From Bacillota bacterium (lineage in GTDB: Bacteria; Bacillota; Clostridia; Oscillospirales; Oscillospiraceae): a DNA stretch of 64,000 nucleotides. Of the stretch, positions 34,163 to 42,360 are shown piece by piece (the first letter of the stretch is position 1; each line of letters begins with the position of its first letter). Where the stretch lies: contig JAEWRY010000049.1 in assembly GCA_023459875.1 (NCBI GenBank), positions 50,516 through 114,515 of the forward strand. Direction: 5' to 3'. The notes below the pieces were generated by a model that did no database searches, was not told the origin of the DNA, and was given only the letters and a program-made list of their open reading frames with translations. Made by a program: the position numbers and the translations under genes.

Positions 34163-34867
34163 TTGAATTTAAACGAAAAGCTGATTGAGCTGCGGAAGGA
34201 AAAAGGACTGTCCCAGGAAAAGCTGGCGGAGCTATTAAATGTTTCGCGGCAGGCCGTTTCAAAGTGGGAAACCTCCGAATCGCAGCCCGATCTTCCCAAG
34301 CTCCTTTTATTATGCGACGTTTTCGGCGTCACGCTGGATGAACTGTGCGGAAGGGAACCCGCGCCGCGGGAAGCGCCTCAGGCAGTCGGCGGCAAGGGCC
34401 GCCCGGGCTTAAAGAGAATATGCGCGCTGATGCTGGCGATCGGATTGACGGCGGGAGCCGCCGGAGGAATTCTGTTTACCAAGAATGTTTTATCCGCGGC
34501 GCCGGTACAAACGCAGACGAGCAAACCGCTGGTCGAAGGACTTACGATTTCAAGCTTTACGGCTTATCCAGCGGAAAACTATTCTTACCAGAAGAAAAGA
34601 AACATCACGCTGGTTTTCAGCCCGAGCATTGCAAATGAAAACTTCAGCTATAAGGTGGTAAAAACCGACGACAGCGGCAATTCGGTGGTCTATGACGCCG
34701 TGTATTCCCACGGTGTTTGCACCTGCAGTATCTCCGCCGATTATTACACGTCTTTTACCCTTTCCGCCGTGGTCGGCGACGGCGCTTACGAATATACGAA
34801 AGGCCTCATGAACGTTCTTTCCATCGCCGAAACCGGATATACTTTTGACGAGTCGTGGAACAAGTAG
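34163..34867 (+). CDS. XRE-family HTH regulator with membrane anchor and extracytoplasmic domain
   Basis: 234 residues from TTG 34163; GGGAGG at 34148-34153 abuts an earlier TTG (34154), so the later one has better spacing. Residues about 5-62 are an XRE/Cro helix-turn-helix (LRKEKGLSQEKLAELLNVSRQAVSKWE). A linker and one membrane helix (about 90-112, LMLAIGLTAGAAGGILF) follow, then a 120-residue beta-rich extracytoplasmic domain of unknown fold. The layout suggests a one-component membrane-tethered sensor. No partner gene or operator is evident. Confidence 0.83.
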   Translation: MNLNEKLIELRKEKGLSQEKLAELLNVSRQAVSKWETSESQPDLPKLLLLCDVFGVTLDELCGREPAPREAPQAVGGKGRPGLKRICALMLAIGLTAGAAGGILFTKNVLSAAPVQTQTSKPLVEGLTISSFTAYPAENYSYQKKRNITLVFSPSIANENFSYKVVKTDDSGNSVVYDAVYSHGVCTCSISADYYTSFTLSAVVGDGAYEYTKGLMNVLSIAETGYTFDESWNK

Positions 34868-35056
34868 CGCGGCGCTGTCTTTCGTTTGAGTTATGACTTT
34901 ATCCGGTTTGTGTTCGGTTTTGGGAGAGGTCAGGAGTTTAGATGAGATTCTTTTGCCTCCTTCTGAATTTTGATTTTCAAAAAGATGAGAACAAAGAGGA
35001 AAAAAGGTTCATCTGGTTGGGAGCTTTATAAAGCGCTGATTCAATCGCAAAAAATC

Positions 35057-35092
35057 GGCAGCGTCTCATGTATCTGAGACGCTGCCTTTTTT
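35057..35092. terminator. GCGTCTCA-family terminator hairpin
   Basis: GGCAGCGTCTCA / TGAGACGCTGCC with a 6-base loop and TTTTTT, between convergent genes. A degenerate relative of the AGATTCTT...CTGAA repeat lies at 34943-34970. The rest of the 270-bp gap shows nothing else. Confidence 0.88.
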
Positions 35093-35137
35093 ATCCGGCT
35101 TCATATTCTGTTGACGCTTATAATTGCGCGGTACGCC

Positions 35138-35374
35138 TTAAAGCAGCATTTCGTACCAGCCCTGCACGTCCAGCCCGGCGCCGGAAACGGCGGACTGCAG
35201 AACGGGGAGCGACTCCGGAGGGGCGCACCAGGCCATGCCGCAGCCGGCGGTGATCTCCGTCGGGACCGGGATGAGACGGCCGGGAAGATTTTCCTTTTTG
35301 CAGTGCTGTTCCATCGCCATGGCCCCGGTGGTGGAATGGAAAGTGATGAGCAGCTTTAAGGTTCTGTTTCTCAT
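35138..35374 (-). CDS. DUF3343 protein, putative Se/S carrier
   Basis: 78 residues. The family pattern is visible: LLITFHSTTGAMAMEQHC near the N-terminus, then LPGRLIPVPTEITAGCGMAW with the conserved Cys in AGCG. Families of this type are described as putative selenium/sulfur carriers and are commonly found beside yedF and a CsdB-like aminotransferase, exactly as here. Its start overlaps the aminotransferase stop by 4 bp, making it the third gene of the cassette. Biochemical function is unproven. Confidence 0.85.
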   Translation of the reverse strand: MRNRTLKLLITFHSTTGAMAMEQHCKKENLPGRLIPVPTEITAGCGMAWCAPPESLPVLQSAVSGAGLDVQGWYEMLL

Positions 35375-36510
35375 ACGTCTTTTACTATCTCCCTAACGGC
35401 GCGGAGGGCGGTATCCGTCTCCCCTTCCGTATTGAAGCTGGAAAAGCTGAACCGGACGGCGCCCTGCTCCATGGTTCCCAGCGCCCGGTGCAGCCGGGGG
35501 GCGCAGTGGCCGCCGGGACGGGTGGCGATGCCGTACTCCTCCGAGAGGCGGAAGCTCACCTCGGCTGAATCAAGGGTTCCGATGTTGAGAGAGACGATGC
35601 CCGCGCGGTTATCCTCTTTAAAGTCACCGTAAACGGTGACTCCCTCAATTTGTGATATTCCCTCGTAAAACCGGCGGGAGAGCGCCTGCTCCTTCCTGCG
35701 CAGGTGATCCATCCCCACGCTTCTAATATAATCCACCGCGGCGCCGAGTCCGGCGATTCCGTGGCCGTTGAGCGTTCCGGCTTCCAGCGCTTCGGGCATG
35801 TCGGAGGGCTGCGCTTTGTCAAAGGTGCGGATCCCGGTGCCGCCCACCTTCCAGGGGCGGATGGAAATTCCCTCGCCGACGCAAAGGCCGCCGGTACCTT
35901 GGGGGCCGAGCATTCCCTTATGGCCGGTGAAGCAGAGCACATCAATGCACATTTTCTCCATGTGGATGGGAAAGATACCGGCGGTCTGGGAGGCGTCCAC
36001 AAGAAGCAGAAGGCCGTGTTCCCGGGCGATTTTTCCCACGCGGGCAAGATCCACCAGATTGCCCGTCAGGTTGGAGGCGTGGGTGCAGACGATGGCTTTG
36101 GTTTCGGGCTTTATCAGCTTTTCAAAGTCGCCGTAACTGATATTCCCTTTCCGGTCGGCCGGGACGAAGGATAAGGACATGCCTAAGTCTTGCAGCCGGT
36201 AAAGGGGGCGCAGGACGGAATTATGCTCCAGGTCGGTGCTGATGATATGATCCCCGGGGCTGAAAAGGCCGGAAATCGCCATATTGAGCGCCTCGGTGGC
36301 GTTCGCGGTGAAGACCACGTTTTGAACGCGGGGACAGCCGAACAGCCCGGCAAGCTTCTGCCGGGTCTCGAAGATAACGCGGGCGGCTGAAAGTGAACCT
36401 TCATGGGCGCCCCGGGCGCAGTTGCCCAGGCTGCCCATGGCGGAAACCACCGCGTCGATTACCGACGGGGGCTTTTGCAGGGTGGTGGCCGCGTTATCCA
36501 GATAGATCAC
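35371..36510 (-). CDS. Cysteine desulfurase-like class V aminotransferase (CsdB/SufS type)
   Basis: 379-residue PLP enzyme. N-terminal MIYLDNAATT, the PLP-phosphate region ANATEALNMAI, the Asp of VDASQTAG and the Schiff-base Lys in FTGHKGMLGPQG are all visible. A Cys that could be the persulfide or selenide acceptor occurs in ATRPGGHCAPRLHRALG. Enzymes of this type liberate S or Se from cysteine or selenocysteine. Position between YedF and DUF3343, with 4-bp overlaps on both sides, argues for selenium handling rather than Fe-S assembly (no scaffold gene nearby). Confidence 0.9.
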   Translation of the reverse strand: MIYLDNAATTLQKPPSVIDAVVSAMGSLGNCARGAHEGSLSAARVIFETRQKLAGLFGCPRVQNVVFTANATEALNMAISGLFSPGDHIISTDLEHNSVLRPLYRLQDLGMSLSFVPADRKGNISYGDFEKLIKPETKAIVCTHASNLTGNLVDLARVGKIAREHGLLLLVDASQTAGIFPIHMEKMCIDVLCFTGHKGMLGPQGTGGLCVGEGISIRPWKVGGTGIRTFDKAQPSDMPEALEAGTLNGHGIAGLGAAVDYIRSVGMDHLRRKEQALSRRFYEGISQIEGVTVYGDFKEDNRAGIVSLNIGTLDSAEVSFRLSEEYGIATRPGGHCAPRLHRALGTMEQGAVRFSFSSFNTEGETDTALRAVREIVKDV

Positions 36511-37121
36511 GGCCTCATTACCTTAGAGGCACCGGTGAGCTTTTCCACGATGACGTACATATTGGTGACGCCGCCGACCTTCAGCTTCTCGGTGAGGCCG
36601 TAAAAATTCAGGCAGGTGCCGCAGGTGAGGATCTCCACACCCTGGGCTTCCAAATTCTTGAGGTCCTCAATGGAATCGGAGCCCTCGGTGGTGAGAGAGG
36701 CCCCGCCGTTATAAAACAATATTGTCTTCGGCAGCTCCTTTTGCTGGCTCAGGGCGTAAAGAAAGCCCTTTATGAGCGTCTTCCCCAGTTCGGCGCTGCC
36801 TTCTCCCATGGAAGCCGTACCGACGGCCACCACCGTGCCGCTCCGGCGGTCGGGGACGCAGACAGGCGCGGAATCGGGTGTTTCGCTTACCGCTCCCTCC
36901 GTTTTCATGGTCACTTTGAAATCCTTTTCGCCCTTCTTTTCGGAGAGGAACTCCAGGTTCTTCTGCTTCGCCAGACGGGCCAGGTTCTGTACGGCGACTT
37001 CGTTATCCACCAAGGTTTCCAAAACGGCCGGACCGGTCTGCTCGTCCAGGGCTTTCATCACCCGGACGACGGGCATGGGACACTGCTCTCCCCGGGCGTC
37101 AATCGTGATAATCTTCGGCAT
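36507..37121 (-). CDS. yedF: Selenium-metabolism protein YedF (TusA/DsrE fusion)
   Basis: 204 residues. The N-terminal TusA-like domain (1-75) carries the sulfur-carrier motif EQCPMPVVRVMKAL with its conserved Cys. The C-terminal DsrE-like domain (about 95-200) contains GKTLIKGFLYALS and the Cys-bearing VEILTCGTCLNFYG. This two-domain form is the sulfurtransferase-like selenium metabolism protein YedF. First gene of the three-gene cassette, with a good minus-strand promoter at 37173-37201 and an AGGAGG site. selD and selA are not in the window. Confidence 0.92.
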   Translation of the reverse strand: MPKIITIDARGEQCPMPVVRVMKALDEQTGPAVLETLVDNEVAVQNLARLAKQKNLEFLSEKKGEKDFKVTMKTEGAVSETPDSAPVCVPDRRSGTVVAVGTASMGEGSAELGKTLIKGFLYALSQQKELPKTILFYNGGASLTTEGSDSIEDLKNLEAQGVEILTCGTCLNFYGLTEKLKVGGVTNMYVIVEKLTGASKVMRP

Positions 37122-37172
37122 AGTAGTCCTCCTGTTTGGGGTATTATTCCCTTTGTGAATTATTCTGATTTG

Positions 37173-37201
37173 AGTATAGCGTAAATGAGAAGATAAGACA
37201 A
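37173..37201 (-). promoter_or_regulatory. Promoter of the yedF cassette
   Basis: On the minus strand: TTGTCT (37201-37196), 17-bp spacer, TATACT (37178-37173), about 50 bp before the yedF start. Confidence 0.6.
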
Positions 37202-37245
37202 CAGAAATTCCGTTTACTTATTATTTACAACTGCCGTTGGAATAA

Positions 37246-37275
37246 AAAAATCGGGCCGCTTGGCCCGATTTTTAT
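37246..37275 (-). terminator. Intrinsic terminator of the acetate transporter gene
   Basis: AAAAATCGGGCC / GGCCCGATTTTT, symmetrical with A and T runs on both sides; on the minus strand it follows the SatP gene. Confidence 0.9.
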
Positions 37276-37318
37276 CCATTGGTAATTTTTATTGTCTGGA
37301 AGGTTGCTGCTGTCAATT

Positions 37319-37882
37319 TTAAAGCGGAAGAATGCTCTTGCCGAATTCGTTGTTCACGACCTGGGCCACGCTGCTGTATACGGCGGAGGCGCCGCAGATA
37401 ATGCCGATCCAGCCGGCCAGCAGTTTTACAGAGGACAGTTCGGTAAAATCGCCGATGGAGAGCGCGAAGAACAAAAGGGCAAGAGAAAGGAAAACGACCT
37501 GGGACGCGCGGTTGTGCTTGAGGGTGCCCGCGAACATAAAAGCCGTGAAGATTCCCCAGAACAGCAGATAGAAGCCCATGCTCTTGCTGTCGGCCTTGGC
37601 GATGCCCGGGAAGGGGTTGGTCCAGATGGCGACCAGAGACCACCAAAAGAGGCCGTAGGCCGTAAACGCCGTCGCGCCGAAGGTGTTGCCCGCTTTGAAT
37701 TCCATAATGCCGGCGATAATCTGCGCCAGGCCGCCAAGACAGAAGCCCATGGCGACAATGACCGCGGAAAGCTCGATAATCTGTGCGTTATGTAGGTTGA
37801 GCAGCAGGGTCGTCATTCCAAAACCCAGTAAGCCCAAAGGTCCTGCGTTCGCCACGGCGGCATGACTTTTTTCAGTTGACAT
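37319..37882 (-). CDS. SatP/YaaH-family acetate (succinate) transporter
   Basis: 187 residues, six membrane helices. It contains the family signature near the N-terminus (AGPLGLLGFGMTTLLLNLHN) and the conserved FWGIFTAFMF and GGLAQIIAGIMEFKAGNTFGAT segments. The family imports or exports acetate, and in some members succinate, with protons. With pta in the same window this suggests acetate metabolism, though the genes are 28 kb apart. Monocistronic, with its own promoter and terminator. Confidence 0.93.
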   Translation of the reverse strand: MSTEKSHAAVANAGPLGLLGFGMTTLLLNLHNAQIIELSAVIVAMGFCLGGLAQIIAGIMEFKAGNTFGATAFTAYGLFWWSLVAIWTNPFPGIAKADSKSMGFYLLFWGIFTAFMFAGTLKHNRASQVVFLSLALLFFALSIGDFTELSSVKLLAGWIGIICGASAVYSSVAQVVNNEFGKSILPL

Positions 37883-38000
37883 AAAGTTCTCCCTCGTAAT
37901 GATTTTTTGAGTTGCTTGTGCCTGCGGCTTGGGTTGCGCGGGTATCCAGCGAGCTCGGTATCAATCCTCCCGTTTTTTATCTTTTTTGCGTTCAGAATTC

Positions 38001-38029
38001 AAATTACCATATCGATATCGTATTGTCAA
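38001..38029 (-). promoter_or_regulatory. Promoter of the acetate transporter with palindromic spacer
   Basis: On the minus strand: TTGACA (38029-38024), 17-bp spacer, TAATTT (38006-38001). The spacer holds the overlapping palindromes ATATCGATAT and CGATATCG (38009-38020), a possible operator. The rest of the 416-bp gap between this gene and the mntR-like gene (38030-38298) contains only AT/GC-mixed sequence with no clear element. Confidence 0.5.
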
Positions 38030-38298
38030 TGTGAAGCGCAGAAGGCACGGTAAGAATCAGATTTTTCGGCCGTTTCCCAGAATCAAAATGACATAGGGAA
38101 ACCTTTCGCGCGGTATCGGTGGCAAGCGTTTCATCACATGGGGTATTGTCGACAGGCGTTTTTATATGGATTTTGGATAACACTGGTTTTGTGATGTCTG
38201 ACTTTTAGCTGCGGATAAAGAAATTATACGGGACTAATATCAATCGGGCGCGGAACGAATATATTAAAATAAAACGGCGAGCGGAAAGGAGGCACGGA

Positions 38299-38784
38299 AT
38301 GGACGAATCTTCTCAATTTCACACCGTTCGGGGCTATCAGCGGCTGGAGCAACAGGATAATCCGCTCACCTCGGCCATGGAGGATTATCTGGAGATGATT
38401 TTCCGGTACAGCCGGAAGGACGGCTACATACGGATCAACACGCTTTCCGAACATCTGAACGTGGCGGCGCCGTCGGCCACCAAAATGGTGCAGAACCTAA
38501 GCAGGCTGGGTTATGTGGACTACAGGAAATATGAATTCATCGCGCTGACCGAAAAAGGAAAGGAGATCGGGCAATACCTCCTCTGGCGGCACTCCATGAT
38601 CGAGACCTTTCTGAGAAACCTCGGGGTCAGGGGCGAGCTGCTCACCGACACAGAGCTGGTGGAGCACGACCTTTCCGGCGCGGCGATCCGGAAAATGAGT
38701 CTGTTCAACTCCTTTTTAGAGCAAAACCCGGATATTCTCAAAAGATATGAGGAGTTCGCGCAATCCGATACCGAATCGAAATGA
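38299..38784 (+). CDS. mntR: DtxR/MntR-family metal-dependent repressor
   Basis: 161 residues. A winged HTH near residues 25-85 (MEDYLEMIFRY, INTLSEHLNVAAPSATKMVQNL, RLGYVDYRKYEFIALTEKG) is the DtxR-family pattern, followed by the dimerisation/metal-binding helices with HSMIETFLRNLGV and a Glu/His pair (ELVEHDLSG) that are metal ligands in MntR. There is no SH3-like third domain, as in MntR. An AAAGGAGG site precedes the ATG. Next to an Nramp transporter whose promoter carries a DtxR-type box, it is most likely the manganese regulator. Confidence 0.88.
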   Translation: MDESSQFHTVRGYQRLEQQDNPLTSAMEDYLEMIFRYSRKDGYIRINTLSEHLNVAAPSATKMVQNLSRLGYVDYRKYEFIALTEKGKEIGQYLLWRHSMIETFLRNLGVRGELLTDTELVEHDLSGAAIRKMSLFNSFLEQNPDILKRYEEFAQSDTESK

Positions 38785-38868
38785 TTCTTTAACGGACCTG
38801 CCATGCAGACCCGTCTTATTTTGGGAACACATTGCGGGGTCATCTCATAAGGTGGTTTAGGGCAAAAA

Positions 38869-38902
38869 TTAGATTAGGCTAAATCCATTAGACGGTCATA
38901 AT
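38869..38902 (+). promoter_or_regulatory. DtxR-type operator overlapping the mntH promoter
   Basis: TTAGATTAGGCTAAATCCA (38869-38887) keeps the left half and core of the DtxR/IdeR consensus (TTAGgTTAGgCTAA). The same bases supply a -35 (TTAGGC, 38874-38879) that is exactly 17 bp from CATAAT (38897-38902). Repressor binding would cover the -35. Confidence 0.65.
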
Positions 38903-38940
38903 TTTCTGCCCAAATAAACGGTCTTTCAGGTGTTTTTAAT

Positions 38941-40248
38941 ATGAATCAAAACAGCTTTTCCCCGGTCATGGGGTCTTTGAGCGAACCGGTTTCCGTGCCG
39001 CTCATCAGGGCGCCCAAGAGCGGCGGGCTCACAGGAGGAATCAGAAACCTTCTAAAATATCTCGGCCCAGCATTCGTGGTAAGCGTCGCCTACATCGATC
39101 CGGGCAACTTCGCAACCAATATTGCCGGAGGCTCCAGGTTCAACTATTCGCTTATCTGGGTGATCCTCTGGAGCAATCTGATGGCTATCTTTCTGCAGTC
39201 GATGTCGGCAAAGCTCGGCATCGCAACCAATCTGAACCTCCCGCAGGCATGCGGGAAGGTCTTTTCCAGAAGAACCAACTGGTGCTTTTGGGTTGTCGCG
39301 GAACTTGCCGCCATGGCGACCGATCTTGCCGAGTTTCTCGGCGGCACACTGGGTTTTTATCTGCTGTTCCACATCCCGATGGCTTTAGCCGGACTTCTTA
39401 CCGCGGCAATCACCCTGCTTATCGTTTCCTTCGGGAAGTATGGCCAGAGGGCAATCGAGGGGATCATCACGGCTCTGGTCGCCGTCATTTGTTTCGCCTA
39501 TACCCTAGAGCTCTTCCTGGCGAAACCCGACTGGGCGTCCGCCGGGCTCCACGCGATGGTCCCTTCCCTTCCGGGCGGCGGGTCGGTGCTGATCGCGGTG
39601 GGGATGCTGGGAGCGACGGTCATGCCCCATGTGATCTACTTACATTCGCAGTTGGTGCAGTCCAGAAATCACCACACAACGATTGCGGAAAAGAAAGAGC
39701 ATCTCAAAATGGAGCGGATTGACATCGCAATTGCCATGAACATCGCTTTTGTCGTGAACGCGGCCATGGTGATCGTCTCGGCTTCAGTCTTTTACAGAAA
39801 CGGGATGGTGGTGGAGACCATCGAAGAAGCGCACCGGTCCCTCACTCCCCTGCTGGGCGCGGCCTCCGGCGGAGCCTTCGGCCTGGCGCTGATCGCTTCG
39901 GGGCTCTCCTCCTCCGCCGTGGGAACGCTGGCGGGGCAGACCATTATGCAGGGCTTTGTGGGGCTCAATTTGAGCGACAATGTAACCAGGCTCGTTACGA
40001 TGATCCCGGGGATGATTCTGATTCTTGCGGGCGTCAACGCCATGACAGCCTTGGTCATCAGTCAGGTTACCCTCAGCTTTATCCTGCCCTTTGCCATTAT
40101 CCCCATGCTGCTCATCACAAGAAGAAAGGACCTGATGGGCCCATTGGTCAATAAACCGGTCACAACCGCGGCGGGATGGGTCATCACGTGCTTCATCATC
40201 GCCGCCAACATCATTCTCTTAACTATGACGTTGGCGGGAAAAGTGTAG
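38941..40248 (+). CDS. mntH: Nramp-family Mn(II)/Fe(II) transporter
   Basis: 435 residues, about eleven membrane helices. The helix-1 metal site is intact (AYIDPGNFATNIAGG) and so is the helix-6 site (GATVMPHVIYLHSQL), the two unwound helices that bind Mn in Nramp proteins. The N-terminal 25 residues are a Ser/Pro-rich cytoplasmic tail. Downstream of the mntR-like gene and preceded by a DtxR-type operator, it is probably repressed when Mn (or Fe) is plentiful. Confidence 0.93.
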   Translation: MNQNSFSPVMGSLSEPVSVPLIRAPKSGGLTGGIRNLLKYLGPAFVVSVAYIDPGNFATNIAGGSRFNYSLIWVILWSNLMAIFLQSMSAKLGIATNLNLPQACGKVFSRRTNWCFWVVAELAAMATDLAEFLGGTLGFYLLFHIPMALAGLLTAAITLLIVSFGKYGQRAIEGIITALVAVICFAYTLELFLAKPDWASAGLHAMVPSLPGGGSVLIAVGMLGATVMPHVIYLHSQLVQSRNHHTTIAEKKEHLKMERIDIAIAMNIAFVVNAAMVIVSASVFYRNGMVVETIEEAHRSLTPLLGAASGGAFGLALIASGLSSSAVGTLAGQTIMQGFVGLNLSDNVTRLVTMIPGMILILAGVNAMTALVISQVTLSFILPFAIIPMLLITRRKDLMGPLVNKPVTTAAGWVITCFIIAANIILLTMTLAGKV

Positions 40249-40308
40249 CGTTGGGAAAGCACACCCCGCCGAACTTAAATTTAACAGCAAATAATCCGGG
40301 CACCTCTC

Positions 40309-40360
40309 TTGACATATATCACGCTGTGATGTATAGTAGTTGCATCACAGCGTGATATAT
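40309..40360 (+). promoter_or_regulatory. PadR promoter with 18-bp inverted-repeat operator
   Basis: TTGACA (40309-40314), 17-bp spacer, TATAGT (40332-40337). Around it, ATATATCACGCTGTGATG (40314-40331) and CATCACAGCGTGATATAT (40343-40360) are perfect reverse complements. Each arm is itself a palindrome (ATCAC-N3-GTGAT), so there are two operator sites with the -10 between them. It lies 28 bp before the PadR gene and is likely autoregulatory. Confidence 0.85.
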
Positions 40361-40387
40361 TTTGCCGTGATGCAAGGAGGCTTGAGT

Positions 40388-40705
40388 TTGGATCTCGATA
40401 AAATCAGGAAACGGTTCATTCCCATGAGCGAAACCATGTTTTATATCCTGCTTTCTTTGCAGGAAGAACGGCATGGTTACGGGATCATGCTATATGTGAA
40501 AGAGCTGACAAAAGGGCGGATCGTTTTGGGAGCCGGCACCATCTATCAGAGCCTGGGCAAGCTGGAAGGCGATAAGCTCATTCAGCAGACATCGGAAACA
40601 GAACGGAAAAAATACTACGTGATGACCGAGACCGGCAGGCAGATTCTGCTGGAAGAAGCTTCGCGCATCAGAGAAATTTACCGCAGTGTGGAGGGAATGT
40701 TATGA
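40388..40705 (+). CDS. PadR-family transcriptional repressor
   Basis: 105 residues from TTG 40388, with AAGGAGG 7 bases upstream; an ATG at 40340 falls inside the operator and is rejected. Winged-helix PadR domain: FYILLSLQEERHGYGIMLYV, then RIVLGAGTIYQSLGKLEGDKLI with the recognition helix, and the wing ERKKYYVMTETG. The C-terminal dimerisation helix is short, as in PadR-s1 proteins. It overlaps the DUF2812 gene by 4 bp, a common pairing in which the PadR represses its own operon. Confidence 0.92.
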   Translation: MDLDKIRKRFIPMSETMFYILLSLQEERHGYGIMLYVKELTKGRIVLGAGTIYQSLGKLEGDKLIQQTSETERKKYYVMTETGRQILLEEASRIREIYRSVEGML

Positions 40706-41241
40706 AAAGAAAAAAGACGGTCTGGTTTTCCGCCTTTACCAAGGTCGTTCCGGCCGACTACGAAAACTGGCTGGAAGACCTGGCTTCGCAGGGATGGCAC
40801 GCAGAGAGGATTGGGCAGTGGAGCTCCATATTCTTAACGCTCCGTAAGGGAGAACCCAGGCGGTACCGTTATGTTTACGATATGCAGGCTATCCCAGGGA
40901 AGGATTACAAGGCCACATACGAACAGTTCGGCTGGGAATTCGTAGGGCAAATGGCCAGCGCCTTGATCTGGCGCAAAGAATACACGGGGGAAAGGCCGGA
41001 ATCCTTCAGTGACGCGGAAAGCCTTGAGAAAAGGAACCGGCGGGTCATGTACGCGGCTTCGGTTTCTTTTTTCCTATTCCTGCTTACAGCGGCGATTCTT
41101 ACGGTTTGCTTCGCACTGAAGCTGGGACGGCTGACGCAGGGCGATACGCTGCAATTCATCCTGGGGATGGCGCTTACCTATGCGTTTACAATTTATATGG
41201 GATCGGTGCTCTCTAAGATTTACAGGAACAAGCGGAGATAA
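40702..41241 (+). CDS. DUF2812 membrane protein, PadR partner
   Basis: 179 residues. The N-terminal soluble part has the DUF2812 pattern: VWFSAFTKVVPADYENWLEDLASQGW, then RYRYVYDMQ and YKATYEQFGWEFVG. Two membrane helices follow (about 112-137 and 150-170) and a basic tail. DUF2812 proteins are regularly encoded with PadR regulators; a sensory or anti-repressor role is guessed but not shown. Start by ATGA overlap with the PadR stop. Confidence 0.85.
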   Translation: MKRKKTVWFSAFTKVVPADYENWLEDLASQGWHAERIGQWSSIFLTLRKGEPRRYRYVYDMQAIPGKDYKATYEQFGWEFVGQMASALIWRKEYTGERPESFSDAESLEKRNRRVMYAASVSFFLFLLTAAILTVCFALKLGRLTQGDTLQFILGMALTYAFTIYMGSVLSKIYRNKRR

Positions 41242-41264
41242 CAGAAAACACGAGATAAAGCTGT

Positions 41265-41293
41265 GCGGCCGGAGTAACCCTCCGGCCGCTTGT
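41265..41293 (+). terminator. Intrinsic terminator of the PadR operon
   Basis: GCGGCCGGAG / CTCCGGCCGC with a short loop, followed by TTGTTT. Confidence 0.8.
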
Positions 41294-41367
41294 TTATGGA
41301 AGGAACGCTATGGTTAAAATTCTTAGGATATCAAATTTGCGCGTATTCCAATTTTAGGAGGCCGACG

Positions 41368-42210
41368 GTGAAAAAATCTGCGGTTCTATTTCTTGCCGCG
41401 CTGTTTTTATTCTTTCTTTGCGCCTGCGGCGGAGACAGCGGCGGTTCGGCTTCGACGCCCACACCCGCCCCCACGCCGAAGCCTACGCTTTCTTCGGACG
41501 AGATGGAGCAGCTTTACACGGACGCCGATTCGTTTGTCGGAAGGACGGTGACTATCTGGGGGCAGATTTTCACCGGAATCGAACGGGATTCCAAGGGAGT
41601 TTACTTTCAGATCTGGGCCGACCCGAAAAACGCCGAGAAAAACACCATTATTGAATATAAGAATGCCGAGGCAGAACTGGAGAAGTACGATTATGTGAAA
41701 ATAGAAGGCAAGGTGGTTGGCACTTACAAGGGGGAAAACGCCTTCGGAGTAAAAATCACCGCGCTTCAGATCGAGGCCAATACGGTTGAAACGGTGGGGT
41801 ATATCGAGGCTGTGTCTCCCACACTTAGGTCCGTGGACGTGAAGAGCGGTCAGGAGCAGTACGGGTATCAGATCAGCCTGCAGAAGGTGGAGTTCGCCAG
41901 TACGGAAACGAGGGTCTATCTTTCCGTTACGAACGGAGGAAAGAGCGATTTTTCAGTGTTCAGCTTCGACGTGAAGCTCGTGCAGAAGGGAAAGCAATAT
42001 GAAGAGCAGCCGAATTACGCCGCGCGTTACCCGGAGATTCAGACCGGTTTGCTGCCGGGCGTCACAACCGAAGGAGTGATCGTCTTCCCCCCGATTGCCC
42101 AGTCGAATTTCAAGCTCGTCTTTAAGGCGTACTCCGGCGATCCGCTGGAGAGCATTGCTCCCTTTACTTTCAATGTCGCGGTCAAGTGGCTGAAACCCGC
42201 CCTGGAGTGA
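41368..42210 (+). CDS. Lipoprotein with OB-like and DUF4352-like domains
   Basis: 280 residues from GTG 41368, with AGGAGG 6 bases upstream; earlier in-frame starts would bury the signal peptide. Signal peptide with lipobox LCAC, then a Pro/Thr-rich spacer (TPTPAPTPKPT). Residues about 50-145 look like an OB fold (VGRTVTIWGQIFTGIE...YDYVKIEGKVVGTY), and residues about 165-275 resemble the immunoglobulin-like DUF4352 domain (VYLSVTNGGKSDFSVF). Both folds are common in secreted Firmicute lipoproteins; no specific ligand can be inferred. Confidence 0.8.
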   Translation: MKKSAVLFLAALFLFFLCACGGDSGGSASTPTPAPTPKPTLSSDEMEQLYTDADSFVGRTVTIWGQIFTGIERDSKGVYFQIWADPKNAEKNTIIEYKNAEAELEKYDYVKIEGKVVGTYKGENAFGVKITALQIEANTVETVGYIEAVSPTLRSVDVKSGQEQYGYQISLQKVEFASTETRVYLSVTNGGKSDFSVFSFDVKLVQKGKQYEEQPNYAARYPEIQTGLLPGVTTEGVIVFPPIAQSNFKLVFKAYSGDPLESIAPFTFNVAVKWLKPALE

Positions 42211-42360
42211 CAACCCCGGGGTGGGTTTCAGCCATTTATAACTGTATTCAGAATGACAGGACAGCGATGGATGCCGGGCATTCTTTTGTTTTATTTGAGA
42301 ATAGCGTTTTCTGCTTCAATATGGTATCATCTTCCTAATAAACTTAAGGGGATGATTGGG

